Notes: generated by a model not told the origin, from the letters alone. 64,000 bases of DNA from Pseudomonadota bacterium (GCA_023391095.1 JAEWBN010000013.1:145516-209515), one strand, 5' to 3'; positions 1-8,800 are shown, counted from the stretch's first letter. Numbers and translations are program-made.

Positions 1-725
1 TCGAACATGTCGCGGACGCGCGAAGCACCCACGCCGACGAACATTTCCACGAAGTCCGAGCCGGAAATGGTGAAGAAGGGCACATTGGCTTCGCCGGCAA
101 CCGAGCGGGCCAGAAGCGTCTTACCGGTACCCGGAGGGCCGACCAGCAGCACGCCGCGGGGGATACGACCACCGAGGCGCTGGAATTTGCCGGGGTCACG
201 CAGGAATTCAACGATTTCCTCGAGATCCTGCTTGGCTTCGTCAACGCCTGCCACGTCTTCAAACGTCACCTTGCCCTGCGTCTCGGTGAGGAGCTTGGCC
301 CGCGACTTGCCAAAGCCCATGGCGCCGCCACGACCGCCGCCCTGCATCTGGCGGATAAAGAAGAACCACACGCCGATGATGACGATGAACGGCAGCCAGC
401 TCGAGAGCAGGATGGACCAGAAGGGGCTCGATTCCGGGGCACGCGCAGTGATGTTGACATTGCGGTCTTCCAGCTTGGTGACCAGGTCTGCGCCTTCGGG
501 AATGATGGTCTCGAAGCGCGTGCCATCGGCCAGCTGGCCGGAGACGATATTGTTGGTGATCACGACGCTGGAGACGCGGCCGGATTCAACTTCGGAGATG
601 AACTGGCTGTAGCTTTTTTCCGAGACAGATGTGGTGCGTGTCGATGACTGGAAGACCTGGAACAGGCCCATCAGCATGAAGAGGATCACCAGCCAGATGG
701 CAAAGTTGCGGAAATTTCCGTTCAT
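1..725 (-). CDS. ftsH: ATP-dependent zinc metalloprotease FtsH (N-terminal 241 codons, cut by window edge)
   Basis: FtsH is a membrane-anchored AAA+ protease that degrades misfolded membrane proteins and, in many bacteria, RpoH. The visible part has a first membrane segment at about residues 5-25, a short periplasmic domain, a second membrane segment at about 105-125 (SWLPFIVIIGVWFFF), a Gly-rich linker, and the Walker A motif GPPGTGKT at residues 196-203. The metalloprotease half lies to the left of the window. The start (ATG, complement of 723-725) gives the usual FtsH N-terminus. rpoH lies just upstream in the same orientation but behind its own terminator, so ftsH probably has its own promoter in 726-900. 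I saw no clear consensus promoter there. Assignment is very secure; only the C-terminus is unseen. Confidence 0.97.
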   Translation of the reverse strand, partial: MNGNFRNFAIWLVILFMLMGLFQVFQSSTRTTSVSEKSYSQFISEVESGRVSSVVITNNIVSGQLADGTRFETIIPEGADLVTKLEDRNVNITARAPESSPFWSILLSSWLPFIVIIGVWFFFIRQMQGGGRGGAMGFGKSRAKLLTETQGKVTFEDVAGVDEAKQDLEEIVEFLRDPGKFQRLGGRIPRGVLLVGPPGTGKTLLARSVAGEANVPFFTISGSDFVEMFVGVGASRVRDMF

Positions 726-900
726 CTATTCCTGTCCCGGAGAGGCCAACGCACAACAATTGCGCTGACAATGAGCCGAATGTAAGGCCCGGCATGGGGG
801 GTTACAAGGGCAAGACCTCTAGCGTTCCGGCCCTTTCGTCCAGTCATATTGTCGCGATGCGGTTAATACGAAGTGGCGAAGCCACTGGTTCCTCGCCGCC

Positions 901-931
901 AAAACAAAACGCCCGGCTCAGCAGCCGGGCG
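901..931 (-). terminator. Rho-independent terminator after rpoH
   Basis: A 9-bp perfect stem (CGCCCGGCT / AGCCGGGCG, loop CAGC) at 910-931 is followed on the minus strand by a T-rich tract, TTTTGTTTT, at 909-901. It begins about 20 nt after the rpoH stop codon, so it separates rpoH from ftsH transcription. Confidence 0.85.
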
Positions 932-951
932 TTCCCATTCTTGGCTAGGCG

Positions 952-1818
952 TCAGGCGCCCGCAGCCTCGCGGACCGCGTCCTGCACCTTCTCGAAGGCG
1001 CGAACCTCGATCTGCCGGATGCGCTCGCGGCTGACCTCATATTGCTGGGCCAATTCCTCGAGCGTTGCCGGATTGTCCTGCAGGCGACGCGCCTGGAAAA
1101 TCGCGCGTTCGCGCTCGTTCAGCACGTCCATGGCCTGGTTCAGCATGCCCATGCGCTCATTGTATTCCTCGCTCTCGCCGAGCGTGGTTTCCTGGTCCGG
1201 CGTGTCATCGACCAGCCAGTCCTGCCATTCGGAAGAGCCTTCATCGGCGCGCATCGGCGAGTTGAGCGAGGCGTCACCGGAAAGGCGTGAGTTCATCTGA
1301 ACCACGTCTTCCTCGGTCACTTTGAGCGTCGTGGCGATCTGCTTGATCTGGTCGGGATGCAGCGCACCATCCTCCAGAGCGGCGATCTGGCCCTTCACCT
1401 TGCGCAGGTTGAAGAACAGGCGTTTCTGGGCGGCAGTGGTGCCGATCTTGACAAGGCTCCACGAGCGCAGGACGTATTCCTGAATTGCGGCGCGGATCCA
1501 CCACATGGCGTATGTGGCCAGGCGGAAGCCCTTTTCGGGCTCGAAGCGCTTAACCGCATGCATCAGGCCCACATTGCCTTCCGAAATGACTTCGGAAATC
1601 GGCAGGCCATAGCCGCGGTAGCCCATGGCGATCTTGGCGACCAGGCGCAGGTGGCTGGTGATCAGCTTCTGCGCCGCGCCGGGATCGGCATGTTCCTTGT
1701 AGCGTTTGGCGAGCATGTATTCTTCATCCGGTTCCAGCATCGGGAACTTGCGGATTTCCTGAAGATAACGGCTCAAGCCCCCCTCGGACGAGAGGACGGG
1801 AAGATTGGTCTGGGCCAT
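952..1818 (-). CDS. rpoH: RNA polymerase heat-shock sigma factor RpoH (sigma-32)
   Basis: A 288-aa sigma-70-family factor that directs RNA polymerase to heat-shock promoters. Region 2 is seen around residues 50-120 (LRLVAKIAMGYRGYGLPISE, then YAMWWIRAAIQEYVLRSWS). The RpoH box, QKRLFFNLR at 131-139, distinguishes it from other sigma factors. Region 4 closes the protein with the helix-turn-helix YEVSRERIRQIEVRAFEK. Length is normal for alphaproteobacterial RpoH. A sigma-32-type promoter lies about 90 nt upstream (1905-1932), which suggests autoregulation, and a terminator follows. The downstream ftsH gene encodes the protease that degrades RpoH in other bacteria, so the pairing makes sense. 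Many Hyphomicrobiales have two RpoH paralogues; which one this is cannot be told here. Confidence 0.95.
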   Translation of the reverse strand: MAQTNLPVLSSEGGLSRYLQEIRKFPMLEPDEEYMLAKRYKEHADPGAAQKLITSHLRLVAKIAMGYRGYGLPISEVISEGNVGLMHAVKRFEPEKGFRLATYAMWWIRAAIQEYVLRSWSLVKIGTTAAQKRLFFNLRKVKGQIAALEDGALHPDQIKQIATTLKVTEEDVVQMNSRLSGDASLNSPMRADEGSSEWQDWLVDDTPDQETTLGESEEYNERMGMLNQAMDVLNERERAIFQARRLQDNPATLEELAQQYEVSRERIRQIEVRAFEKVQDAVREAAGA

Positions 1819-1904
1819 TTATGCACCCCCTTTCAGCATCCCCCGCATGTCGCGGGCGGAAAATCTGCCGAGCCCCTCACGGCACATCGGCAGACATGGT
1901 GGTT

Positions 1905-1932
1905 ATATAGGTCGCACTGTGACCAATTTAAG
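1905..1932 (-). promoter_or_regulatory. Putative RpoH-type (heat-shock) promoter of rpoH
   Basis: On the minus strand CTTA (complement of 1929-1932) is followed after exactly 17 nt by CCTATAT (complement of 1905-1911). The alphaproteobacterial sigma-32 consensus is approximately CTTG-N17/18-CCTATAT, so only the G of the -35 differs. It lies about 87 nt upstream of the rpoH start. Autoregulation from a heat-shock promoter is known for Caulobacter rpoH; here it is an inference from sequence. Confidence 0.55.
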
Positions 1933-2056
1933 AGGCGGAACCGTCAGGAATGTTACAAATGCGAAAGGGTTCCACCTGCGTCGCAGTGCCATTCATCGTC
2001 ATAATACGATAAAAGGCCGGAAGGTTCAAACACGTTGGTGTGACAGGCCGAACGGG

Positions 2057-3085
2057 CTAGCGCGCGACGGCCTTGTCGTAGTCCTGCAATACGTCGTCGA
2101 GCGCCTGCAGATCATCGGGCAGGTCCGCCTCGAACAGCATTTCTTCGCCTGTCGCCGGATGCTCGAAGCCCAGTTCGGCGGCATGGAGGGCTTGCCGGCC
2201 CAGATCGCGCACGATTGTGCCAAGCTCTTCGGGCAATTTGTTGACCTTGGTGGCATAGCCCGGGGCGTACAGAAGGTCAGACACCAGGGGATGGCCGATA
2301 TGGGCCATATGCACGCGGATCTGATGGGTGCGGCCGGTTTCGAGCTGGCACTGAATGCGGGTAATGTCCCAGCCATCCCCGCCAAAGCGGGCTTCCACGG
2401 CATAGTGGGTGATGGCTTCCCGGCCCGATTTCAGCACAGCCTGCTTGAGCCGGTTCCCCGGATCACGGCCGAGAGGGGCCTCGACGGTGCCCATGCCTGA
2501 CTGGGTCGCACCCCAGGCGTAGGCGATATAGGCGCGATGCAGCGGGCCGGTGCGGCCGTGATCGGCGAACTGCTCGGACAGGTGCTTGTGCGCCTGCTCC
2601 GTCTTGGCCGCCACCATCACGCCGGACGTATCCTTGTCGAGCCGATGCACGATGCCTGGTCGCTTCACCCCGCCAATGCCCTTGAGACTATTGCCACAAT
2701 GGAAAATGAGCGCGTTGACCAGCGTCCCCGACGGCGAGCCGGGCGCCGGGTGCACAACCATGCCGACCGGCTTGTTGATGACGATGAGGTGCTCGTCCTC
2801 GTACAGAATGTCGAGCGGAATGTCCTCGGGCTGCGGTTCGGGGTCTTCCGGGGGTGGGGCGACAAGAACGATTGTCTCGCCCGCCTTGAGCCGGTATTTG
2901 GGTTCGCTGACTGGCCGGCCATCTACCGTCACCGCGCCGGTCAGGATCAGGTCCTTGATCCGGTTGCGGCTCAGCGCATCGTGCGCCTTGGCCAGAACCG
3001 CATCGAGCCTGCCGCCGGCGAGACTGTCGTCGACCACAACTTCAACGGGCTCGCCCTCAAATTCGAAATCGGTATCGTCCGCCAT
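2057..3085 (-). CDS. rluD: 23S rRNA pseudouridine synthase, RluD family
   Basis: A pseudouridine synthase expected to modify helix 69 of 23S rRNA. It has an N-terminal S4 RNA-binding domain (about residues 20-75, with SRNRIKDLILTGAVTVDG) and the catalytic motif HRLDKDTSG, with catalytic Asp at residue 150. I chose the ATG at 3085 because AGGA precedes it at good spacing. The frame stays open to 3124, but that would add 13 unusual residues and overlap the divergent gene. With this start, the start codons of rluD and of the divergent membrane protein share a CATG, an unusually tight divergent arrangement. RluC-like function cannot be excluded, but length and motifs fit RluD. Confidence 0.9.
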   Translation of the reverse strand: MADDTDFEFEGEPVEVVVDDSLAGGRLDAVLAKAHDALSRNRIKDLILTGAVTVDGRPVSEPKYRLKAGETIVLVAPPPEDPEPQPEDIPLDILYEDEHLIVINKPVGMVVHPAPGSPSGTLVNALIFHCGNSLKGIGGVKRPGIVHRLDKDTSGVMVAAKTEQAHKHLSEQFADHGRTGPLHRAYIAYAWGATQSGMGTVEAPLGRDPGNRLKQAVLKSGREAITHYAVEARFGGDGWDITRIQCQLETGRTHQIRVHMAHIGHPLVSDLLYAPGYATKVNKLPEELGTIVRDLGRQALHAAELGFEHPATGEEMLFEADLPDDLQALDDVLQDYDKAVAR

Positions 3086-3431
3086 GAGCAATCCTGAATC
3101 AGACCAGCCCCAGGCCGCCGACACGCCGTTGTCGCCGGAAGCTCAGATGGTGCTGGGAAAAGCGCGCCGATCGTTCGCTGTGTCGATGGGCATCCTGTTG
3201 ATGGGCTTTATGGCGATTGGTGTCGCACTTGTCTATCGCGTGATGCGCGACGCGCCGCCGCCGAGCAGCGTCGAGGCAGTCAGCGTGCCCGCCGGTGCGG
3301 AAGTCATTTCGGCCCAGTATGCCGAACGAACCGTGCAGGTGACGTACCGGGCCGGCGACGCCGTGATGCTCAGCGTCTTTGATGCCGGCACTGGCGAACT
3401 GGTCCGCAGCATCCGGATCGACAGCGAATAG
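3084..3431 (+). CDS. Small single-pass membrane protein, DUF6476-like
   Basis: A 115-aa protein with a short, acidic cytoplasmic N-terminus, one hydrophobic segment at about residues 28-50 (SMGILLMGFMAIGVALVYRV), and a small soluble domain predicted to lie in the periplasm, ending in SIRIDSE. Layout and the C-terminal sequence resemble the small membrane proteins grouped as DUF6476, which often neighbour rluD in alphaproteobacteria; this is recalled, not searched. Its start shares a CATG with the divergent rluD start, so its leader would lie in the rluD coding strand. A start farther in (ATG at 3147) would still keep the membrane segment. Function unknown. Confidence 0.7.
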   Translation: MSNPESDQPQAADTPLSPEAQMVLGKARRSFAVSMGILLMGFMAIGVALVYRVMRDAPPPSSVEAVSVPAGAEVISAQYAERTVQVTYRAGDAVMLSVFDAGTGELVRSIRIDSE

Positions 3432-3480
3432 AAGCCTCGACGCGCTGACCGGGCGGCCCTGTTACGGACCGCGCTTCGTC

Positions 3481-4464
3481 TCAGCGTCCCTGGATTTCGC
3501 GTAGCGCCGCCAGCCGATCCGACACGGCGCCCCGCTGTGCGGTGGCGGCTGCGGGCAGGATATCCATCGTTTCCCCGTCATCGGCAAAGCGCTGCACCCG
3601 ATCGAAGAGGCTTTCTTCGGGCTCGGGGCTTTGCGCAGTGGTATTATCCTGGGCGTAAACAAGCCGGCTGACGCCAGCCGCAATATCATTGAGCCGTTCG
3701 CGCAGTTGCGCGTCGTCGAAGCGCTCGGTTTCCCAGTCCGACATGATGGACGTCTCGACATTGCCGATCTTGGAGCGGAGCTTTTCCAGCTCCTCTTCCA
3801 TGGTCAGCTTGTCGGCCAGAAGCTCGTCGGCGCGGTTTTGGCTGGCCGCCGCGGTATGGTTCGTTTCGGCCAGGAGGGCGTTGAGCCGGGTTTCGGCGCT
3901 GGCAATGCGCGCTTCGGCGGCGATCAGGGTCTCGGCCCTGGCGTCGTGGCCCTGGTGGTCATCGGCAAACGCGCTGGCGCCAGGCTGTTCCCCGCGCAGG
4001 GATTTGCGCAGTGCCTCAATCTCGGCGTTTCGCGTCTCGACATCCCGCTCGCGCATGCGCAGACGCTGGGTAAGGTCGGTGGCATCCTTTTCGAGCTGCA
4101 GCATCCGCTCGCGTAGCTCGGCCTCGCGCGCCTCAAGCTCGGCAACCACGGCCGCATGCTTGTCGCGTTCGATCTTGAGCAGCCCAAGGTCGGTGCGCTT
4201 CTGGCTGGCATCGCTCACCTGCTCGGCCAGCCGTTTGCGCAGGGTCTCGACAGTCATTTCAAGGCGCCGCGTCGTAAGGGCAAATTCGGCCCGGAGCTGG
4301 TCCTTGTCGGCGCGGAACTCCGCCAGCGTAATCGGCGTCGCCGCCTCGATCCGTCTTTTGGTCAGGCGGACGGCGCGGCGCCACACAGCGGGCATGATGA
4401 CCAGCGCGGCCAGCGCTGCCACCAGCACGCCCAGGGCGAAATACATGAAGTTCTCGATCAGCAT
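3481..4464 (-). CDS. Membrane-anchored coiled-coil protein, function unknown
   Basis: About 327 aa. One N-terminal membrane anchor (FALGVLVAALAALVIMPAVW) is followed by a long charged region rich in Glu, Arg, Leu and Ala with heptad-like spacing, read as a continuous coiled coil over about 200 residues. A less charged tail ends in LREIQGR. I chose the ATG at 4464 because GGAG lies 9 nt upstream; in-frame ATGs at 4473 and 4482 and an opening at 4548 exist but lack such a site. The architecture is like envelope-spanning or division-linked scaffolds, but there is no catalytic motif and I do not recognise the family. It lies between the rluD pair and the divergent ku gene. Confidence 0.75.
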   Translation of the reverse strand: MLIENFMYFALGVLVAALAALVIMPAVWRRAVRLTKRRIEAATPITLAEFRADKDQLRAEFALTTRRLEMTVETLRKRLAEQVSDASQKRTDLGLLKIERDKHAAVVAELEAREAELRERMLQLEKDATDLTQRLRMRERDVETRNAEIEALRKSLRGEQPGASAFADDHQGHDARAETLIAAEARIASAETRLNALLAETNHTAAASQNRADELLADKLTMEEELEKLRSKIGNVETSIMSDWETERFDDAQLRERLNDIAAGVSRLVYAQDNTTAQSPEPEESLFDRVQRFADDGETMDILPAAATAQRGAVSDRLAALREIQGR

Positions 4465-4688
4465 CGAGCGCATCTCCGGCATGGCCAGACGGGTCCGGCG
4501 AAAGGTGGTGCCAGCATTTCTCTGGCAGGTCGGCCCAGCCAAGGCCATCTCCGTCGAGGGGTAACCCTAACGGTTTCGGCCCGGCCCGTCACGGGGCAAC
4601 GGTTAAAATGGGTACGAACTGATGCGTGGAACAGAGTCACCGGCGATTCCGTTGCAGGGGAAATGCGTCGTTTCAGGGGAGTTCCGCC

Positions 4689-5600
4689 ATGCCCGCCACC
4701 CGCCCGATCTGGAAAGGCCAGTTGCGCCTCTCGCTGGTCGCCATTCCGGTGGAACTGTTCAGCGCCGCGAGGCCCAATGCCAAGCCCAGCTTCCGCCAGA
4801 TTCACGAGCCCACGGGCAAGCCGGTCCACTATGAAAAGGTGGTCGCGGGTGTCGGTCCGGTGGACAAGGACGAAATCATCAAGGGTTTTGAATACGAGAA
4901 GGGCGACTATGTCCTTCTCACCGACGACGAGATCGATGCGGTCAAGCTCGAGACGCGCAAGACCATGGAGCTGACCCAGTTCGTGGGCGCCTGCGAGATC
5001 GACCCGATCTATTACGACAAGTCCTATTTCGTGGTGCCAACGGACGAGCTGGCTGAAGACGCCTTTCGCGTCATCCGCGATGCCCTGCGCAAGACGCAAA
5101 AGGTTGGCCTGGGCCAGCTGTCCATGCGCGGCAAGGAATATCTCGCGGCAATCAAGCCAAGCGGCACGGGGCTTATGCTCGAAACGCTCCATTACGAAGA
5201 TGAAATCCGCAAGTCCGACCCGTTTTTCAGCCAGATATCGGCCAAGAAGGCCGAAGCGGATCTGCTGGACGTAGCCACGGCCCTGATCGAAAAGAAAACC
5301 GCGCCCTTTGATGCCGGCGCCTTCAAGGATCACTACCAGAGCGCCCTGCGCGACCTCATCGCGCGCAAGATGAAGGCCAAGGGTCGCAAGATCACGGCGG
5401 ACAAGGACGACGCGCCCAGCCGTCCGAGCGGTGAAAACGTCGTCGACCTGATGGCGGCGCTCAAGGAAAGCCTGGAAGGCGGTAACAAAAAGTCTTCGTC
5501 CTCCTCTGGAGCCGCCCGCAAGACAACCGCCAAAACCTCGACGGCAAAGCCTGCTGCCCGCAAATCTTCGGGCAGCACCACGCGCAAGAAGGCGAGCTGA
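4689..5600 (+). CDS. ku: Non-homologous end-joining protein Ku
   Basis: Bacterial Ku, a homodimer that encircles double-strand DNA ends and recruits LigD. The protein is 303 aa with the characteristic start (IWKGQLRLSLVAIPVELFSA), the core beta-barrel through about residue 250, and a basic Lys/Ser/Thr/Ala-rich tail (about 265-303, ending RKKAS). Such tails bind DNA and are typical of Ku. The ATG at 4689 follows AGGGGA at good spacing; the frame is open farther upstream but the homologous start is here. ligD begins 4 nt after its stop codon, so the two are clearly one operon. Secure. Confidence 0.95.
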   Translation: MPATRPIWKGQLRLSLVAIPVELFSAARPNAKPSFRQIHEPTGKPVHYEKVVAGVGPVDKDEIIKGFEYEKGDYVLLTDDEIDAVKLETRKTMELTQFVGACEIDPIYYDKSYFVVPTDELAEDAFRVIRDALRKTQKVGLGQLSMRGKEYLAAIKPSGTGLMLETLHYEDEIRKSDPFFSQISAKKAEADLLDVATALIEKKTAPFDAGAFKDHYQSALRDLIARKMKAKGRKITADKDDAPSRPSGENVVDLMAALKESLEGGNKKSSSSSGAARKTTAKTSTAKPAARKSSGSTTRKKAS

Positions 5601-5603
5601 TCC

Positions 5604-8183
5604 ATGCCCGCCAAGGCGCAGGACCTGCTCCGCGACTACAAGGCGAAGCGGAACTTCGCCAAGACGCAGGAGCCTTCCGGAGCTCAACCGAAAGTCGGCA
5701 AGAACGCGCGCGGCTCCTTTGTGGTGCAAAAACACGACGCCACGCGCCTCCATTTCGATTTCCGCATCGAGCTTGATGGCGTGCTGAAAAGCTGGGCGGT
5801 GAACAAGGGCCCGTCCAACAACCCCGCCGACAAGCGGCTTGCCGTACGGGTCGAAGATCACCCGCTTGAATACGGGACCTTCGAAGGCACGATCCCCGAG
5901 GGCGAATATGGCGGGGGCACCGTCATGCTCTGGGACCGGGGCACCTGGGAGCCGATTGGTGACGCCCATGAGGGGCTCGAAAAGGGCGACCTCAAGATGA
6001 GGCTTTTCGGCGAGCGCATGAAGGGGGAGTGGGTCCTTGTCCATATGAAGGGCCGCGATACCAAGCGCCGCAATGCGCCGGACCGTGAAAACTGGCTACT
6101 CATAAAGCATCGCGACGGCACGGAGCGCGACAAGGATACGCTCACCACCCGCTTTACCCGGTCCGTTGCAACCGGTCGCGACTTCAAGGCCATTGCATTA
6201 GGCGTCGAGCCGCAAAAGAAATCCAAGGTTCCAGCCAAGGCCGTCTGGCACTCCGATGAGGAGGAGGCGGAAAAAGCGGACCAGAAGACCCGCAGCCCGG
6301 CCCGGTCCAAACCAGGCAAGACGCCCGAATTCCGCCCGGTCCAACTCGCGACGCTCGTCGACACCGTCCCCTCAGGGGACAAGTGGCTTTTCGAGATGAA
6401 GTATGACGGTTACCGCTGCCTGGCATCCGTCGCCGGTGACAGCGTGCGGCTCTTTACCCGCAATGGGCTCGACTGGACCGAGCAGTTCGGCGCGCTGGTC
6501 GAGCCCTTGCAGAAGCTCAAGATCGGCTCGGCGCTGATCGACGGCGAGATCTGCGCTTTCGACGCCAAGGGCCGCACTGATTTCACCACGCTCAAGAACA
6601 CGCTTTCGAGCGGTGGCCGGCTGGAATATTTCGCCTTCGACCTGCTCGAAGCCAATGGCAAGGATCTCAGCAAACTGCCGCTGCTCGAGCGCAAGGCGCA
6701 GCTGGAGAAGCTCCTGGGCACCATCAGCCGCACCGATCCCGTCCAGTATTCGTCCCATGTGGCCGGCCATGGCCAGAAAGTGCTCGATGCGCTTTGCCGC
6801 GATGGGCATGAAGGTGTCATCGCCAAGCGCGCCGATGCGCCCTATCGCGGCGAGCGCAATCGAGACTGGCTCAAGATCAAGTGCATCAAGCGGCAGGAAT
6901 TCGTCATTGGCGGCTGGCGCCCGTCCGAAAAGCGTCGCGGTTTCGCCTCCCTGCTGCTTGGCTCCTATGAGGATGGCAAACTGGTCTATCGCGGGCGCGT
7001 TGGCACCGGTTTTGACCAGGACACGCTGATCGATCTGGATCAGCGCCTCGGCAAGCTGGCGCTCAAGGCCAGTCCCTTCGACGCCGTCCCCCGGGACGTC
7101 AAGCGCCTCGCCAAATGGGTGAAGCCGGAGCTTGTCGCCGAGATTGCCTTCACCGAGCTTACGGGCGACGGCATCCTGCGCCACCCCTCGTTTCTGGGTC
7201 TGCGCGGCGACAAGCCAGCCAAGGCCGTGACATTGGAGCGCGCCATGACCAATCAGACGGAAAAGGCCCCCGACAACCATTTCGATGATGGCGAGGAGGT
7301 CGCCGAAAAGCTGGGCGTGCGCCTCACCAGTCCGGATCGGGTCGTCTTTCCGGGGCAGGGGGTCACCAAATCCGACCTCGTCGGCTATTACGAGGAAGTG
7401 GCCGAGGTCATGCTCCCCCATGTGGGCAATCGCCCGCTGAGCCTGGTGCGCTGTCCGCAGGGCCGAACCAAGGCCTGCTTTTTCCAGAAGCACGATACCG
7501 GCGGCTTTCCCCCGCAGATCAAGTCGCTGCCTGTCGCCGAGAAAGACGGCGAACAGCAGAGCTATTTCTATGTCGATGATCTGGCCGGGCTGGTCGCCGG
7601 CACGCAGATGAACGTGCTCGAATGGCACATCTGGGGTTCGCGCAACGCCAATGTGGAAAAGCCCGACCGCATGGTCTTCGACATCGATCCTGACGAGGGG
7701 CTCGATTTCGGGGCCGTCCGCGACGCCGCGCTCCATATCCGCGAACGGCTGAGTGCTCTCAAACTCGAAAGCTACCCCATGGTTTCGGGGGGCAAGGGCA
7801 TCCATGTCGTGGTGCCGCTGCGGCCCCTGGCCGAGTGGGATGACGTCAAGGCCTTCTGCCGTGGCCTCGCGCAGCAGATGGCCGAGGATGAGCCGGACCG
7901 CTTTACCGCCAACCTCTCCAAGGCGCGCCGCAAGGGCCGGCTTTTCATTGACTATCTGCGTAACGAACGCGGCTCGACGGCGATTTCTCCGTGGTCCGTG
8001 CGCTCGCGGGAAGGGGCGCCCGTCGCCGTACCCATCCCCTGGGACGAGGTGCCGTCGCTGCAAAAGGCAAACGGGTTTTCGCTCGGCGCCGCTGCCGAAC
8101 GGGCCAGGGAAAATGCATGGAGCGACTACTTCGATCAGAAGCAGTCGCTCACCAAGGCAATTCTCAAGAAGCTGGCGGTCTAG
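5604..8183 (+). CDS. ligD: Multifunctional NHEJ DNA ligase LigD (phosphoesterase-ligase-polymerase)
   Basis: An 859-aa LigD that processes and seals Ku-bound DNA ends. Domain order is phosphoesterase (about 20-180; KHDATRLHFDFRIEL with His44 and His50, then HPLEYGTFEGTIPEGEYGGG), ATP-dependent ligase (about 245-545; nucleotidyl-lysine K266 in KYDGYR), and primase-polymerase (about 575-855; FDIDPDEG with metal-binding D693 and D695, then GGKGIHVVVPL). All catalytic residues looked for are present, so it should be fully active. This order is the one common in Proteobacteria (Pseudomonas, Sinorhizobium). It is translationally close to ku and ends 1 nt before the convergent eipA stop, with no terminator between them. 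Confidence 0.96.
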   Translation: MPAKAQDLLRDYKAKRNFAKTQEPSGAQPKVGKNARGSFVVQKHDATRLHFDFRIELDGVLKSWAVNKGPSNNPADKRLAVRVEDHPLEYGTFEGTIPEGEYGGGTVMLWDRGTWEPIGDAHEGLEKGDLKMRLFGERMKGEWVLVHMKGRDTKRRNAPDRENWLLIKHRDGTERDKDTLTTRFTRSVATGRDFKAIALGVEPQKKSKVPAKAVWHSDEEEAEKADQKTRSPARSKPGKTPEFRPVQLATLVDTVPSGDKWLFEMKYDGYRCLASVAGDSVRLFTRNGLDWTEQFGALVEPLQKLKIGSALIDGEICAFDAKGRTDFTTLKNTLSSGGRLEYFAFDLLEANGKDLSKLPLLERKAQLEKLLGTISRTDPVQYSSHVAGHGQKVLDALCRDGHEGVIAKRADAPYRGERNRDWLKIKCIKRQEFVIGGWRPSEKRRGFASLLLGSYEDGKLVYRGRVGTGFDQDTLIDLDQRLGKLALKASPFDAVPRDVKRLAKWVKPELVAEIAFTELTGDGILRHPSFLGLRGDKPAKAVTLERAMTNQTEKAPDNHFDDGEEVAEKLGVRLTSPDRVVFPGQGVTKSDLVGYYEEVAEVMLPHVGNRPLSLVRCPQGRTKACFFQKHDTGGFPPQIKSLPVAEKDGEQQSYFYVDDLAGLVAGTQMNVLEWHIWGSRNANVEKPDRMVFDIDPDEGLDFGAVRDAALHIRERLSALKLESYPMVSGGKGIHVVVPLRPLAEWDDVKAFCRGLAQQMAEDEPDRFTANLSKARRKGRLFIDYLRNERGSTAISPWSVRSREGAPVAVPIPWDEVPSLQKANGFSLGAAAERARENAWSDYFDQKQSLTKAILKKLAV

Positions 8184-8184
8184 G

Positions 8185-8751
8185 TCAGAACGGGTTCCAG
8201 GTCGGCTGGTTGGTGAAGTTGAGGTAGCCGACATTGATGCCGAGGCGCGCGCCGACACCGGAGCGGATGGGCACGATGACCACATTGCCGCGCTTCACCA
8301 CGGTCATGCCAAAGCCGCCGAGCACATAGGCCGACCCATCGACACCGGGATAGCGGCCCAGCACGTCCTGGATCTGGTTGAGGTTGTAGACCAGCATCAT
8401 GACCTTGGAGCCGTCGCCGCCCACGTCAAAGCCAATGCTGGGCCCCTGCCAGTAAAGCGCATACTGCCCGGCATTGCGGGTATAGAGCGTGCCCTCGCCA
8501 TACTTGGCGCCCAGGATCAGGGCGCCCCCGGCTTCCTCGCCCAGGACATAGCCGTTGGGAAGGCCGAACTGGCCCACGGCCCGTTCCACCACCGAAGCCA
8601 GCCCCTGGGCGGCCGAACCGAAAAAGCTGCGGCCGCTTTCGACCAGTTCTTCACCTGAAAAGGTGTCGCTGAGCGAGCCCTGCGCCAAGGCGGCCGGCGC
8701 TGCCATCAGGGTGGCGAGCAGGGCAAAGAGCTGGATTAGAGGCTTGAACAT
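8185..8751 (-). CDS. eipA: Periplasmic envelope-integrity protein EipA (DUF1134)
   Basis: A 188-aa exported protein. The signal peptide is residues 1-24 (hydrophobic core then AAPAALAQ), followed by a DUF1134 domain with the Gly-rich core EEAGGALILGAKYGEG and SIGFDVGGDGSKVMMLVYNL. In Brucella, EipA is a periplasmic protein needed for envelope integrity, is under CtrA control, and lies next to chpT and ctrA; the same neighbourhood is seen here. A 16-bp palindrome overlapping a near-consensus CtrA box lies 30-50 nt upstream of the start. It is convergent with ligD with a 1-nt gap. Confidence 0.88.
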   Translation of the reverse strand: MFKPLIQLFALLATLMAAPAALAQGSLSDTFSGEELVESGRSFFGSAAQGLASVVERAVGQFGLPNGYVLGEEAGGALILGAKYGEGTLYTRNAGQYALYWQGPSIGFDVGGDGSKVMMLVYNLNQIQDVLGRYPGVDGSAYVLGGFGMTVVKRGNVVIVPIRSGVGARLGINVGYLNFTNQPTWNPF

Positions 8752-8779
8752 GATTGGTACTCCCTGGGCTGCCGGGCGG

Positions 8780-8800
8780 TTACGAAGACCTTAAGGTCTT
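8780..8800. promoter_or_regulatory. CtrA-like box overlapping a 16-bp palindrome upstream of eipA
   Basis: TTAC-N7-TTAA at 8780-8794 (on the eipA strand TTAA-N7-GTAA) matches the CtrA consensus TTAA-N7-TTAA at seven of eight fixed bases. It overlaps the perfect palindrome AAGACCTTAAGGTCTT at 8785-8800. The site lies in the 90-bp gap between the divergent eipA and YHS-protein genes. CtrA control of eipA is known in Brucella; whether the palindrome is a second operator or a transcript hairpin is not decided. Confidence 0.5.

Noticed and set aside
4458..6044. 528-codon frame opposite ku and the start of ligD
   Set aside because: Shadow frame; it covers two real genes and their junction and has no recognisable domain.
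6372..8285. 637-codon open frame on the minus strand opposite ligD
   Set aside because: Antisense shadow of a high-GC gene. LigD domains on the plus strand are unmistakable and the antisense translation is low-quality.
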